Positions 11,280 to 20,252 of a stretch of DNA of 64,000 nucleotides are shown in pieces. The stretch is taken from assembly GCF_004345665.1 (NCBI RefSeq), contig NZ_SLWR01000001.1, positions 806,001 through 870,000 of the forward strand, written 5' to 3'. Source of the DNA: Kribbella antiqua. GTDB lineage: Bacteria; Actinomycetota; Actinomycetes; Propionibacteriales; Kribbellaceae. The notes below the pieces were generated by a model that was given only the letters and a program-made list of their open reading frames with translations, searched no databases and was not told the DNA's origin. How positions within the stretch are numbered: the first letter of the stretch is position 1; each line of letters opens with the position of its first letter. A program made the position numbers and the translations under genes.

Positions 11280-12368
11280 TCAGGCATCGAAGTCGAGGGT
11301 GACTTTGGGGGTTGTTGGGTGGGATTGGCAGGTCAGGACGTAGCCCGCGCGGATTTCGTCGGGTTCCAGGGCCCAGTTGGTGTCCATCCGGACTGAGCCT
11401 TCGATGACCTTGGCGCGGCAGGTGCCGCAGACGCCGCCCTTGCAGGCGAAGGGGGCGTCCGAGCGTACGGCGAGAGTCGCGTCGAGGACGGCCTTGGAGT
11501 GTTCGGCCAGGGCGAAGGTCGACCGGCGGCCGTCGAGGATGACTGTGACCTCGGCGGCGTCCTCGTCGACGGCGACCGATTCGACCGGCGCGGCCGGGGC
11601 CTCGTCGCCGACGTGGAACAGCTCGGCGTGGACGTGCTCGCGCGGCACCCCGCGGCCCAGCAGCAACTCCTGCGCTCCGACGACCATCGCGTACGGACCG
11701 CACAGGAACCACTCGTCGACCGTCTCGATCGGCAGGATCGTCGCGAACATCCGGCCCAGCCGCTCGGCGTCGATCCGCCCGCTGAACAGCTCCACCTCGG
11801 TCGACTCCCGCGACAGCACATGCACCAGGTGGAGTCGCTCGGCGTACACATCCTTCAAATCGGCCAGCTCGTCGGCGAACATCACCGACCCGGCCGTCCG
11901 GTTGCCGTAGAGCAACGTGACGCGGCTCTCCGGTTCCGTTGCAAGGATGGTTGCCACCAGCGACAGCACCGGCGTGATTCCACTGCCGGCGGCGACGAAG
12001 GCGTAATGCTTCGCGTTCGCCGGATCGAACGTCGTACCGAAGCGGCCGAGCGGTGTCATCACCTCGAGCACGTCACCGGGCTTCAGCTCATGCGCCGCGT
12101 ACGCCGAGAACTCGCCGCCCGGGATCCGCTTCACCCCGATCCGCAGTACGCCCGATCCTTCGCGCGAGCAGATCGAGTAGCTGCGCCGGACGTCTTCGCC
12201 GGTACGACGAATGGTCAGGTGCTGACCGGCACTGAACTCGTAGTCGGCAGCCAACTCCGGCGGCACCTCGAAGGTGATCGCCACCGAGTCGTCCGTGATC
12301 GCCTCGACAGCCGCAACCTTCAACGGATGAAAGACCGCCCGCCGCCGGGCCACAGTCGTCGTCATCAC
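11280..12368 (-). CDS. paaE: 1,2-phenylacetyl-CoA epoxidase reductase subunit
   Basis: This 362-residue electron-transfer subunit passes electrons from NADPH to the PaaA di-iron site. The order is a ferredoxin-reductase-type FAD domain (RRSYSICSREG), an NAD(P) domain (AAGSGITPVLSL, then FLCGPYAMV) and a C-terminal plant-type 2Fe-2S ferredoxin domain (CKGGVCGTCRAK with a later CQSHP). It is the last gene of paaABCDE; its ATG overlaps the paaD stop by 4 bases. Confidence 0.95.
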   Translation of the reverse strand: MMTTTVARRRAVFHPLKVAAVEAITDDSVAITFEVPPELAADYEFSAGQHLTIRRTGEDVRRSYSICSREGSGVLRIGVKRIPGGEFSAYAAHELKPGDVLEVMTPLGRFGTTFDPANAKHYAFVAAGSGITPVLSLVATILATEPESRVTLLYGNRTAGSVMFADELADLKDVYAERLHLVHVLSRESTEVELFSGRIDAERLGRMFATILPIETVDEWFLCGPYAMVVGAQELLLGRGVPREHVHAELFHVGDEAPAAPVESVAVDEDAAEVTVILDGRRSTFALAEHSKAVLDATLAVRSDAPFACKGGVCGTCRAKVIEGSVRMDTNWALEPDEIRAGYVLTCQSHPTTPKVTLDFDA

Positions 12369-12832
12369 AACGCCTTGAAGTGATCGAAGGGCTCACGGCA
12401 CGCATTGCACCGCCACAGCGACTTGCACGACGTGGATCCGAAGCGACTCAGCTCAGTCGTGTCCGGCGAACCACACAACGGGCACCGAACAGTCAGGCTC
12501 AAGAAGACAGCACCCCGTCCGGTCGGCGGAGCGATCCCGTACTCGACCAGCTTCGCCTTACCCGACTCACTCATCCAGTCCGTCGTCCACGCAGGCGACA
12601 ACACCGTCTCGACCCTGCCGTCGACACCCAGACTGTTCAGCGTCAGCTCAACCTCGTGCCGGATCACGTCCATCGCCGGACAGCCGGAGTACGTCGGTGT
12701 GATCGTCACGACGACCTCGTCACCCTCATGACGGACCCCCCGCAGTACGCCGAGGTCCGCGATCGTCAGCACCGGCACCTCCGGGTCCGCGACCTCGCCC
12801 ACGGCCTCGAGGATGGCTGTGTCCGTCACCAT
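12365..12832 (-). CDS. paaD: Phenylacetyl-CoA epoxidase accessory subunit PaaD
   Basis: This 155-residue protein has an N-terminal DUF59/MIP18 domain (GEVADPEVPVLTIADLGVL, then TPTYSGCPAMDVI). The C-terminal tail is zinc-ribbon-like, with CPLCGSP and CNACREPF. The family is thought to help insert or repair metal centres of the Paa epoxidase. The ATG at 12832 opens the DUF59 fold and overlaps the paaC stop by 7 bases. Confidence 0.93.
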   Translation of the reverse strand: MVTDTAILEAVGEVADPEVPVLTIADLGVLRGVRHEGDEVVVTITPTYSGCPAMDVIRHEVELTLNSLGVDGRVETVLSPAWTTDWMSESGKAKLVEYGIAPPTGRGAVFLSLTVRCPLCGSPDTTELSRFGSTSCKSLWRCNACREPFDHFKAL

Positions 12833-13566
12833 GTCGCCCCCGGATGCGAACGCGCCACATGCTGCAGCTCCGCGAGCAGATACCCCAGGTGCTCCGTGTG
12901 CCGACCAGTGCGACCACCACTGTGCTGGTACGACGCGACAGGCCGGCTGCAGGTGGATTCGTCGATCACAGCCATCACCCGGCGCTCCCACTCGGCCTGC
13001 AGCGTCGACGGGTCCACGGCGACCGCAAGACGTCGTACGAGATCATCCGACTCGAACATCTCCGCGGTGTAAGGCCAGAGCGCGTCAAGACCCGCCTGCA
13101 TCCGGCGATGGCTCTCCTCGGTGCCGTCGCCGAGCCGCAGTACCCACTGGGTCGCGTGGTCGACGTGATACGCGACCTCCTTGACCGCCTTCCCCGCGAC
13201 ACCGGCCAGCATCTCGTCAGCGCAGCCACGCAGCTCTTCGTAGAGCAGATGCTGGTACGTCGCGAAGTACAGCAGCCGGGCCATGGCGTGCGCGAAGTCG
13301 CCGTTCGGGAGTTCGCACAGCTGGAGGTTGAGGAAGTCGCGCTCGTCCCGGAAGTAGGCGAGGTCGTCCTCGGACCGGTCCGCGCCTTCGACCTGACCGG
13401 CGTACTGCAACAGTGATCGTGCCTGGCCGAGCTGGTCGAGTCCGATGTTGCCGAGGGCAACGTCCTCCTCGAGCTGCGGAGCGGCGGCGATCCACTCGGC
13501 GGTGCGCTGCGCCGCGATCAACGCGTCGTCGCCGAGCCGGAGCGTGTAGACAAACAGATCGTTCAC
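12826..13566 (-). CDS. paaC: Phenylacetyl-CoA epoxidase structural subunit PaaC
   Basis: This 246-residue ferritin-like helical protein pairs with PaaA in the epoxidase and lacks its own di-iron site. The sequence begins with [16 protein letters not shown] after a GTG at 13566, which overlaps the paaB stop codon (13563-13565). The frame is open further upstream, but that stretch is the shadow of paaB. The start NIGLDQLGQARSLLQYAG region is typical of the family. Confidence 0.94.
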   Translation of the reverse strand: MNDLFVYTLRLGDDALIAAQRTAEWIAAAPQLEEDVALGNIGLDQLGQARSLLQYAGQVEGADRSEDDLAYFRDERDFLNLQLCELPNGDFAHAMARLLYFATYQHLLYEELRGCADEMLAGVAGKAVKEVAYHVDHATQWVLRLGDGTEESHRRMQAGLDALWPYTAEMFESDDLVRRLAVAVDPSTLQAEWERRVMAVIDESTCSRPVASYQHSGGRTGRHTEHLGYLLAELQHVARSHPGATW

Positions 13567-13841
13567 AGGTGCTCGACGCCTTCCGGGACCTGGTAGAAGG
13601 TCGGGTGACGGTAGACCTTGTCGCCGGCCGGGTCGAAGAACTCGTCCTTCTCGTCCGGCGAAGACGCGGTGATGTCGGCGGCGCGCACGACCCAGATCGA
13701 CACGCCCTCCTGCCGGCGGGTGTAGACGTCGCGCGCGTTGCGCAACGCCATCGTCGCGTCCGGCGCGTGCAGGCTGCCCACGTGCGTGTGCGACAACCCG
13801 CGGCGCGAGCGGACGAACACCTCCCACAGTGGCTCGATCAT
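13563..13841 (-). CDS. paaB: Phenylacetyl-CoA epoxidase subunit PaaB
   Basis: This 92-residue subunit matches PaaB in length and sequence: [20 protein letters not shown] at the N-terminus and [17 protein letters not shown] in the middle. It bridges PaaA-PaaC heterodimers in the complex. The ATG at 13841 overlaps the paaA stop by 4 bases. Confidence 0.95.
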   Translation of the reverse strand: MIEPLWEVFVRSRRGLSHTHVGSLHAPDATMALRNARDVYTRRQEGVSIWVVRAADITASSPDEKDEFFDPAGDKVYRHPTFYQVPEGVEHL

Positions 13842-14767
13842 GCCGCGCTCCCCTCACGCCGCGAAGCTTGCTTGCCGGCATACGCAGCTGCGGCCTCGCG
13901 GACCCACGCACCGTCCTCATGCGCCTTCACCCGATGCGCGAGCCGCTGCTGGTTACACGGACCGTTGCCCTTCACCACGTCGTACAGCTCGGTGTAGTCC
14001 GGCTCGGTGAAGCGGTAGTGCCCGGTCTCCTCGTCGTACGACAGACCCTCGTCCGGGACCTTCAAGCCGAGTACGTCGGCCTGTGGGACGGTCATGTCGA
14101 CGAAGCGCTGGCGGAGTTCGTCGTTGCTGTGCCGCTTGATCCCCCACGCCATCGACTGCTCCGAGTGCGTGGACGCGGAGTCTGGCGGCCCGAACATCAT
14201 CAGCGAAGGCCACCACCAACGATCCAGCGCGTCCTGCGCCATCGCCTTCTGCGCCGGAGTGCCGTTGCACAATGTGTGCAGGATCTCGAACCCCTGCCGC
14301 TGGTGGAACGACTCCTCCTTGCAGACCCGGACCATCGCCCGCGCGTACGGTCCGTAGGAGCAGCGGCAGAGCGGGACCTGGTTGACGATCGCGGCGCCGT
14401 CGACGAGCCAGCCGATCGCGCCGATGTCGGCCCAGGTCAGCGTCGGGTAGTTGAAGATGCTGGAGTACTTCTGCCTGCCGCTGTGCAGCAGGTCGAGCAG
14501 GTCGGCCCGATCCACCCCGAGCGTCTCGGCGGCGGCGTACAGGTAGAGGCCGTGGCCGGCCTCGTCCTGCACCTTGGCCATCAGGATCGCCTTGCGGCGC
14601 AGCGACGGCGCGCGGCTGATCCAGTTGCCCTCCGGCTGCATGCCGATGATCTCGGAATGCGCGTGCTGCGCGATCTGCCGGATCAGGGTCTTGCGGTACC
14701 CCTCCGGCATCGCGTCCCGCGGCTCGATCCGGCCGTCGGCGTCGATGGTCGCCTGGAAGCTGTCCAT
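13838..14767 (-). CDS. paaA: 1,2-phenylacetyl-CoA epoxidase catalytic subunit PaaA
   Basis: This 309-residue di-iron oxygenase epoxidises phenylacetyl-CoA, the step that dearomatises the ring in aerobic phenylacetate breakdown. The iron ligands are visible as two ExxH pairs, in [12 protein letters not shown] and [13 protein letters not shown] chose the ATG at 14767 ([12 protein letters not shown]); the ATG at 14779 is an alternative. It is the first gene of paaABCDE. A 38-base inverted repeat lies just upstream. PaaK, PaaF-H, PaaZ and a paa regulator are not in this window. Confidence 0.95.
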   Translation of the reverse strand: MDSFQATIDADGRIEPRDAMPEGYRKTLIRQIAQHAHSEIIGMQPEGNWISRAPSLRRKAILMAKVQDEAGHGLYLYAAAETLGVDRADLLDLLHSGRQKYSSIFNYPTLTWADIGAIGWLVDGAAIVNQVPLCRCSYGPYARAMVRVCKEESFHQRQGFEILHTLCNGTPAQKAMAQDALDRWWWPSLMMFGPPDSASTHSEQSMAWGIKRHSNDELRQRFVDMTVPQADVLGLKVPDEGLSYDEETGHYRFTEPDYTELYDVVKGNGPCNQQRLAHRVKAHEDGAWVREAAAAYAGKQASRREGSAA

Positions 14768-14787
14768 GCCGGCCAGCATAGCCGAGA

Positions 14788-14825
14788 TGTGACACTTTCT
14801 CGCCAGATCAACGAGAAGTGTCACA
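14788..14825. promoter_or_regulatory. Inverted repeat upstream of paaA, likely operator
   Basis: TGTGACACTTTCTCG (14788-14802) mirrors CGAGAAGTGTCACA (14812-14825), with one base missing in the second arm. The 10-base outer arms TGTGACACTT/AAGTGTCACA are perfect. The site is 21 bases before the paaA ATG and also lies between the divergent paaA and DUF418 genes. It differs from the PaaR operator type I remember from corynebacteria, so the binding regulator is unclear. Confidence 0.55.
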
Positions 14826-14958
14826 AAGTCGGACGGGGTGGTGCTAGGTCCACCGTTCGAAGTGGTGTCAGCGCGGTGGGTTGCGGGCAGCTCACCCGGG
14901 AGGATTTCGAGTAACAGTTCATGACTTACACAGTTTCTCGAAAGGGGTGGATGACGCC

Positions 14959-16158
14959 ATGTCCCCAACGAATACAGTCCCGCAGGCTCTCCCGGCCGTC
15001 GATCACCGCGGGCCGGTCACCGCCCGCGAGCGTGCACTCGCGCCCGACTTGATCCGCGGCGCGATGCTGCTGCTGATCGGCCTGGCCAACAGCGCCAACT
15101 TCGCCTTCGCCGGCCAGCCCGGCGTGGACGGTACGCCGCACGGCTTCGAACGCATCCTCAACTTCGTCAAGCTCACCTTCGTGGATGCGCGGGCGTACCC
15201 GGTATTCGCGGTGATGTTCGGCTACGGCCTGGTCCAGCTCGCCCGGCGGCAGCGATCGGCCGGGGCGACGCCGAGCGCCGTACGGAAGGTGCTGCTGAAG
15301 CGGAACAGTTGGCTGATCGCCTTCGGCGCGGTGCACGGGACGCTGCTGTACTTCGGCGACTTCCTCGGCGCCTACGGCATCGTCGGCATCATCTGCACGC
15401 TGCTGCTGCTCAACCGCGGCGACAAGTTCCACCGGATCGTCATCGGCATCTGGATCCTTGAAGTCCTGATGGTGCTGTACGCCGGCTTTCAGTCCGTCGT
15501 CGCCGTACTGAACAGCCGTGGTCCGGCTCAGCCGCTCACGAACAGCCCGAACCCGTCGTTGGCCGCTTCGTCGTACGGCGCGAGTCTGGTCGACCGGCTG
15601 CACGAGTACCCGCTGCACACCGCCACCGTGATCCCCTTCCTCATGGTCGTCTGGCTCGGCATCTGGGCCGCCCGCAAGCAGATCCTGGAGAATCCGGCCG
15701 CGCACCGCGGCCTGCTCAAGGGAATCGCCTGGGTCTGCATGAGCATCACGATCCTTGGTGGTCTTCCGCTCGCGCTCGTCGGCGCCGGCTGGCTGCACGT
15801 CGACGCGGCCGCGGTCGATTCGCTGAGCTACCTCTCCCACCTCAGCGGGATGTTCGGCGGGCCCGGCTACATCGCTCTGTTCGGCCTGCTGGTCGCGCGG
15901 TTGACCCGGCAGACGTTGCCGGTCCGGGCGATCTCGGCGCTCGGTCAGCGGTCGCTGTCGGGGTACCTGTTCCAGTCGGTTTGCTGGATGGCGCTGCTGG
16001 CGCCCTTCACCCTCGACCTTCGTTTCGGGAGTACGGCGTACACCGCGGCGCTGATCGCGATCGGCGTCTGGGTCACCTCGGTGGCCGGCGCCTACGCGAT
16101 GGCCAAGCGCTCCTACCGCGGCCCAGCCGAGACGCTGCTCCGCCGCCTCGTCTACTGA
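14959..16158 (+). CDS. DUF418-family integral membrane protein
   Basis: This 399-residue protein has about ten hydrophobic segments. It opens with the family pattern [22 protein letters not shown] and ends with the DUF418 C-terminal region ([19 protein letters not shown]). Relatives are YeiB-like proteins with a heparan-alpha-glucosaminide N-acetyltransferase-like fold, proposed to move acyl groups across the membrane, but without proven activity. The ATG at 14959 follows AAAGGGGTGG. It is divergent from paaA and followed by a strong terminator. Confidence 0.85.
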   Translation: MSPTNTVPQALPAVDHRGPVTARERALAPDLIRGAMLLLIGLANSANFAFAGQPGVDGTPHGFERILNFVKLTFVDARAYPVFAVMFGYGLVQLARRQRSAGATPSAVRKVLLKRNSWLIAFGAVHGTLLYFGDFLGAYGIVGIICTLLLLNRGDKFHRIVIGIWILEVLMVLYAGFQSVVAVLNSRGPAQPLTNSPNPSLAASSYGASLVDRLHEYPLHTATVIPFLMVVWLGIWAARKQILENPAAHRGLLKGIAWVCMSITILGGLPLALVGAGWLHVDAAAVDSLSYLSHLSGMFGGPGYIALFGLLVARLTRQTLPVRAISALGQRSLSGYLFQSVCWMALLAPFTLDLRFGSTAYTAALIAIGVWVTSVAGAYAMAKRSYRGPAETLLRRLVY

Positions 16159-16218
16159 CCTTGAGCACCCATCAACCACTTTCCGTACCCGGATTCTGGT
16201 TGGTGGGTGCTCAAGGTC
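16157..16218. terminator. 22-bp terminator hairpin after the DUF418 gene
   Basis: The left arm 16157-16178 begins GACCTTGAGCACCC. The right arm 16197-16218 ends GGGTGCTCAAGGTC. They pair over 22 bases with a single G-T mismatch. The left arm starts within the stop codon. It separates the DUF418 gene from the GNAT gene. Confidence 0.85.
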
Positions 16219-16265
16219 GTCTCCCGGCGGCGGGCGGGGGCGGAGGGTTTGGGAGGATGGTGCAC

Positions 16266-16874
16266 GTGAGCGACTTCGGCGTACCGGAACCTGCCAACCT
16301 CTCCGAGCTGTCCGGCTCGGGCGAAGCCCCGGTGGCGGAGACGAGTGTGCGGCTGGCGCTTCCCGCCGAGGCGAACGAGATCGGCGAGATCCAGGTCGCC
16401 GCCTGGCGGAACGCGTACGCCGGTCTACTGCCGGCCGATGTACTCGCGGATCTGAACCCAGCCCAGTTCGCCGCCCAATGGCGGGCCGCGCTGCTCGCGC
16501 CGGGCGAGGCCCGCAACCGGGTGATGGTCGCCCTGGCCGAGCGGACGCTGGTCGGCTTCGCCGCGATCACGCCGTCGGACGATCCGGACGCCGATCCGCG
16601 GCGGGACGCGCTGATCGCCGAGCTCGCGATCAAGCCGGAGGCGACCCGCGCCGGCCACGGCTCACGACTGCTGAACGCGGTCGTCGACACTGCCCGCGCC
16701 GACGGCTTCGGCCGCGTCACCGTCTGGGTCAACTCGACCGACGACGTCCTCCGCGCCTTCTACACCGAAGCCGGCTGGGCCCCCGACGGCGCCCACCGCG
16801 AACTCGACCTCTACGGCGACGAATCAGTCCGCATCAAACAAATCCGCCTCCACACCGACCCCGGCGCCAGCTGA
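16266..16874 (+). CDS. GNAT-family N-acetyltransferase
   Basis: This protein of about 202 residues has a GNAT fold: IGEIQVAAWRNAYAGLLP (alpha-1/2), ELAIKPEATRAGHGSRLL (motif A, acetyl-CoA pyrophosphate loop) and VWVNSTDDVLRAFYTEAGW (motif B). The YAGLLP start resembles small-molecule acetyltransferases rather than ribosomal ones. GGAGG at 16252-16256 fits a GTG start at 16266 with nine bases between; the ATG at 16257 would leave no spacing. The acceptor is unknown. Confidence 0.85.
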   Translation: MSDFGVPEPANLSELSGSGEAPVAETSVRLALPAEANEIGEIQVAAWRNAYAGLLPADVLADLNPAQFAAQWRAALLAPGEARNRVMVALAERTLVGFAAITPSDDPDADPRRDALIAELAIKPEATRAGHGSRLLNAVVDTARADGFGRVTVWVNSTDDVLRAFYTEAGWAPDGAHRELDLYGDESVRIKQIRLHTDPGAS

Positions 16875-16886
16875 TCCCGACGGCCC

Positions 16887-17315
16887 TCAGGCCAGACAGA
16901 ACTCGTTGCCCTCGGGATCGTGCATGACGAGGTGGTCGTCGTGGTCGATGGCGATGGTTGCGCCGAGGGTGGTCAGGCGGTCGGCTTCTTTTTCGATCGC
17001 CGTACGGCGGTCGGCGCCGGTGAGGCCGGGGGCGACTTTGATGTCGAGGTGGACGCGGTTCTTGAGCTGCTTCGATTCGGGGACCTGGAGGAAGAAGATG
17101 TCCGGGCGGCTGCCGCGTTCCTTGTCGACCAGGGTGCGGCCGAGATTTCGCTGATCGACCGGGATGTTGTTGGCATCGGCCCATTCGTCCCAGGTCGCGA
17201 AGCCGTCGGGCACGCCGGTTGGGAAGTCGTAGCCGCCGAGTGCCGCCATCCAGAACCGCGCCACCCGGTCCGGATCCGCGCAATCGAAGACGATGTGAAG
17301 GTCAAACGCGGGCAT
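16887..17315 (-). CDS. VOC-superfamily (glyoxalase-like) protein
   Basis: This 142-residue protein has the paired beta-alpha-beta-beta-beta modules of the vicinal-oxygen-chelate fold: LHIVFDCADPDRVARFW at the N-terminus and VHLDIKV in the second half, ending DDHLVMHDPEGNEFCLA. Members bind metals, antibiotics or small metabolites. Its ATG at 17315 lies 14 bases inside the end of the DinB-like gene, so the two form an operon. Confidence 0.85.
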   Translation of the reverse strand: MPAFDLHIVFDCADPDRVARFWMAALGGYDFPTGVPDGFATWDEWADANNIPVDQRNLGRTLVDKERGSRPDIFFLQVPESKQLKNRVHLDIKVAPGLTGADRRTAIEKEADRLTTLGATIAIDHDDHLVMHDPEGNEFCLA

Positions 17316-17871
17316 CGAAGGTCCTCTGGCCGGCTCGGTACAGATCACGTAGAAGGCAGATCTCGGCGCCGTGATGGATCGCCTCGCGGTTGATGTGGAC
17401 TATCAGCCCGAGCATCGAGTCCTTCGCGAACATATTGCCCTTCGGCCCGAGCGGCTGCTGCAACTCCTCAGCACTGAGGCCCCGGATCCCCGCGCGCCAT
17501 CGCCCGTACCAGTGTTCGAGGAACGCGAGCCCGTCGGCCGCCGTACCGGGCAACTCCGCCGGGATGTGCCGCGGATCGAACATGTCGGCATCGTCGCGCC
17601 CATCGCCAAAGAACGTGTTCACCCTGGTGGCGAAGCAGCCGACCCCGACATGCACCAGCCGCCAGGCGATGGTCGTCAGCGGCGGCGGGTCCGGCGTCGG
17701 ATCCTCGTGGTCGACCACGAACCGCCCATCCTCATCCGGCCGCACCGACCACGCACCGTCGGCTGGCTCCCAGAAGTACTCGTCGTCCGTCATCCCTTGC
17801 AACCGCGGCCACAAATGAAAGTCCCAGTAGAACTCCAGTTGCCCGATCACCAAGTCACCGCAGTCAGTCAT
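17302..17871 (-). CDS. DinB-superfamily protein
   Basis: This 189-residue four-helix-bundle protein has a DinB/DUF664-like pattern. It opens DCGDLVIGQLEFYWDFHLWP, has WRLVHVGVGCFATRV in the middle and HINREAIHHGAEICLLRDLY at the C-terminus; these His residues would bind a metal. DinB-like enzymes include thiol-dependent S-transferases in actinobacteria. I chose the ATG at 17871; a more upstream start at 17913 is possible. A palindrome lies 46 bases upstream. Confidence 0.83.
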   Translation of the reverse strand: MTDCGDLVIGQLEFYWDFHLWPRLQGMTDDEYFWEPADGAWSVRPDEDGRFVVDHEDPTPDPPPLTTIAWRLVHVGVGCFATRVNTFFGDGRDDADMFDPRHIPAELPGTAADGLAFLEHWYGRWRAGIRGLSAEELQQPLGPKGNMFAKDSMLGLIVHINREAIHHGAEICLLRDLYRAGQRTFDARV

Positions 17872-17916
17872 CCAACACTCCCCAGCTCCGTCGACATGAG
17901 AGCACTCTGACACCCC

Positions 17917-17939
17917 TAGCGGACAGAGTCAGTCCGCTA
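17917..17939. promoter_or_regulatory. Palindrome upstream of the DinB-VOC operon
   Basis: TAGCGGAC (17917-17924) and GTCCGCTA (17932-17939) are perfect 8-base arms with a 7-base spacer. The size and symmetry match a dimeric repressor site. It lies 46 bases before the DinB-like start. Confidence 0.45.
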
Positions 17940-18044
17940 TCCCGCTGGATTACTGGGGCGGCTCAGCGGCACTGGACCGAAGCGCCTAGCAGATGGTGGA
18001 TTGGCGACGGGCCGGGGGTGGTGCTCGACGGCTTAGGACTGGCA

Positions 18045-18057
18045 TGACAGATTGTCA
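18045..18057. promoter_or_regulatory. Short palindrome before the secreted peptidase gene
   Basis: TGACA-gat-TGTCA is a perfect 13-base palindrome whose end is 36 bases before the ATG at 18094. A TTAGGACT sequence just upstream could be a -10 region. The evidence is position and symmetry only. Confidence 0.3.
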
Positions 18058-18093
18058 CGGTCCGATCACGCATGGCCATCCCGTGGAGTCTGC

Positions 18094-19824
18094 ATGAAGT
18101 ACCTAACCCTGGCCGTCGGCCTAGGGCTATCCGCCGCTGCTGTTCTCGTCGTACCGGGCTCCGGTGCGACCGCCTCGGTCGAACAGGCGACTGTGGTCGA
18201 CCGGGCTCATCCGGTCGCCAGCCGGTACCTGAAGCAGAAACCGGTGTGGAAGAAGTGCGGCGACGAGGAACTCCGGACGTACTGCGCCAAGATCACCGCA
18301 CCGCGCGACTGGGCCAACCAGTACTCGGGCAATGACATCGAGATCGCGGTCAGCAAGGTCGCGCCGAAGAAGGGCAAGCCGAGCCGGGTCGTGTTCGGCA
18401 ACCCCGGCGGACCAGGTGGAGCCGGGCTCGGCATGGCGCCGTACCTGGCCAGCCAGGCACCGCTCGCCAAAGACCACCTGGCCGTCGGCTTCGACCCGCG
18501 CGGCACCGGTGACAGCAGCAACGTCAGCTGCCAGGGCGCACCGCAGTACACGATGGACGCGCGCGACCGCGACCCGTGGAGCCTCAACCTGATCCAGGCG
18601 GCCTCCCAGCTCAGCCAGCCGTACTGCGACCGGCAGTCCCGCGGCCTGCTCCCCTACGTGAACACCGCACAGACCGTGCAGGACATGGACCTGATCCGCC
18701 AGCTTCTCGGCTTCGACAAGATCGACTTCGTCGGCTACTCCGGCGGCACCTGGATGGGCGCGTACTACCAGACGTACTTCCCCGAGCACGTCGGCCGGTT
18801 CGTGCTCGACTCCAACACCGACTTCACCCGGCCGTGGCTCGACACCTTCACCGCGCAGCCGCAGGGGTTCGAGCGCCGGTTCCGCGAGGACTTCGCGCCC
18901 TGGGCGGCCAAGTACGACGCCAAGCTCAAGCTCGGGCAGTCACCCGGCGCAGTCATCCGGACCTACAACCGGCTCCGGACGGCGCTGAAAAAGCAGCCGG
19001 CGGTCGAGGAGTTCCTGGACGGCGCGGTGAAGATCAGCTACGACCAGAACACCCTGGACGAGATCGTCACCGGGGATATGTATACAAAAGAGGACTTCTA
19101 TTCGCTGGCGATCGACCTGGCATTTCTGCGCGACCTTTCCGTGGCCCAGACAAAGGGCGGTCCGCGGGCCGCACAACGCAAGGTCGACGCACTGCCGCTG
19201 GCCCGCCAGCAGGAGCTGGTACGACGTGCGTCCCGCGACACGATCGGCCTCAGCCCACTCGGCCGTACTGTCGGCGACGACGCCGAGGGCGCGACGTTCA
19301 CCGCGGTGACGTGCAACGACACCCCCTGGCCGCAAGGCCGCGAGTACGGCGATCAACTGGCCGCCCGGCTCGGTCCGCACTACCCGTTGCTCGGCTGGGG
19401 CATGAACGAGAACCCGTGCTTCTACTGGAACCGCCCGGAGCTGAACATGCCGCAGCCGACTGGCAAAGGGCTGCCCACAACGCTGATGGTGCAGTCGGTC
19501 CACGACCCCGCGACCAACTACTCGCTCGCCGCGGACGCCCACAGCCGGTACGCCGGATCGCGACTGCTCACCATCACCAAAGAAGGTGACCACGGCATCT
19601 ACGGCGGCGTGAACAAGTGCGCGGACAAGATCATCAACACGTTCCTCACCACCGGCAAGGCACCGGCCAAGGACGCCGCCTGCGTCGGCGAAGGCATCCC
19701 GGCGCCGTCGATGCCACCGCCGGGCGCCGAGTACGCCGAAGCCGGCCAGCCCGGGTACGCCGATGCCGCGCCACTGCGCCGGATCGCGGGATTCACCAAG
19801 GCGGTCTCCGGCTATTTGCAGTAA
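18094..19824 (+). CDS. Secreted alpha/beta-hydrolase peptidase (tripeptidyl aminopeptidase-like)
   Basis: This 576-residue protein resembles the Streptomyces tripeptidyl aminopeptidase / SlpD-SlpE family, which trims tripeptides from N-termini outside the cell. A Sec signal peptide (MKYLTLAVGLGLSAAAVLVV, cut near ATA-SV) is followed by GNPGGPGGAGLG (oxyanion region) and the nucleophile elbow GYSGGTWMG. The C-terminal TAP-like domain contains QSVHDPATNYS (Asp) and KEGDHGIYG (His). The ATG at 18094 has GGAG upstream. It stands alone as a transcription unit. Confidence 0.9.
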   Translation: MKYLTLAVGLGLSAAAVLVVPGSGATASVEQATVVDRAHPVASRYLKQKPVWKKCGDEELRTYCAKITAPRDWANQYSGNDIEIAVSKVAPKKGKPSRVVFGNPGGPGGAGLGMAPYLASQAPLAKDHLAVGFDPRGTGDSSNVSCQGAPQYTMDARDRDPWSLNLIQAASQLSQPYCDRQSRGLLPYVNTAQTVQDMDLIRQLLGFDKIDFVGYSGGTWMGAYYQTYFPEHVGRFVLDSNTDFTRPWLDTFTAQPQGFERRFREDFAPWAAKYDAKLKLGQSPGAVIRTYNRLRTALKKQPAVEEFLDGAVKISYDQNTLDEIVTGDMYTKEDFYSLAIDLAFLRDLSVAQTKGGPRAAQRKVDALPLARQQELVRRASRDTIGLSPLGRTVGDDAEGATFTAVTCNDTPWPQGREYGDQLAARLGPHYPLLGWGMNENPCFYWNRPELNMPQPTGKGLPTTLMVQSVHDPATNYSLAADAHSRYAGSRLLTITKEGDHGIYGGVNKCADKIINTFLTTGKAPAKDAACVGEGIPAPSMPPPGAEYAEAGQPGYADAAPLRRIAGFTKAVSGYLQ

Positions 19825-20252
19825 TTTCGAGCCGAACCAGCGCTTGACCAGGCAAAGGCGGGCGGGAAAAGCGGTGAATTCGGCCGCCTTTTCCTTACAC
19901 ACGGAAAGGCCCCGATTACCGTCCGCCCGGACTTTCGTTGTCAGGACAAATTTGTCAGGGCGATGTCAGGGTTGCGTCCCTGTGCGACAGAGCGTGATAA
20001 CGGCAACCTTGTGTCAGCGCGGAGGAGCCAGACGTCGACCGGGAGGGCTCGACGAATGGCGGAAGCGCCAACGGGGCTTCGGCCGGCTGTGAGGTGGGGG
20101 GACTGCCTGGGGGGTCAGACAGAGGACACAGTCGGCCGGGTCTCGTATCCGCGCCCGCAGATCCCTCGCGGGGTACCGTCGATCCCCCAGGTCGTGGTGC
20201 TCCGCGAGGCTCCATCCGATCAGCAGCCCTGGTGGACTGCTGATCGGTTGCT
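19825..20252. other. Intergenic region with hairpin and TGTCAGG repeats
   Basis: No convincing gene is present. A weak hairpin (GCCTTTTCC/GGAAAGGC, about 19886-19910) may end the peptidase transcript. Three direct TGTCAGG copies start at 19939, 19953 and 19964. An open frame (19963-20307 plus strand, possible start 20056) shows about 78% G/C in third positions but crosses the downstream terminator and matches no family I know, so I do not call it a gene. Confidence 0.4.
20216..20247 (-). terminator. Terminator of the HTH-NB-ARC regulator gene
   Basis: CCGATCAGCAG (20216-20226) and CTGCTGATCGG (20237-20247) form a perfect 11-bp stem with a 10-base loop. It lies 5 bases after the stop codon of the minus-strand regulator gene. 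Confidence 0.75.
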
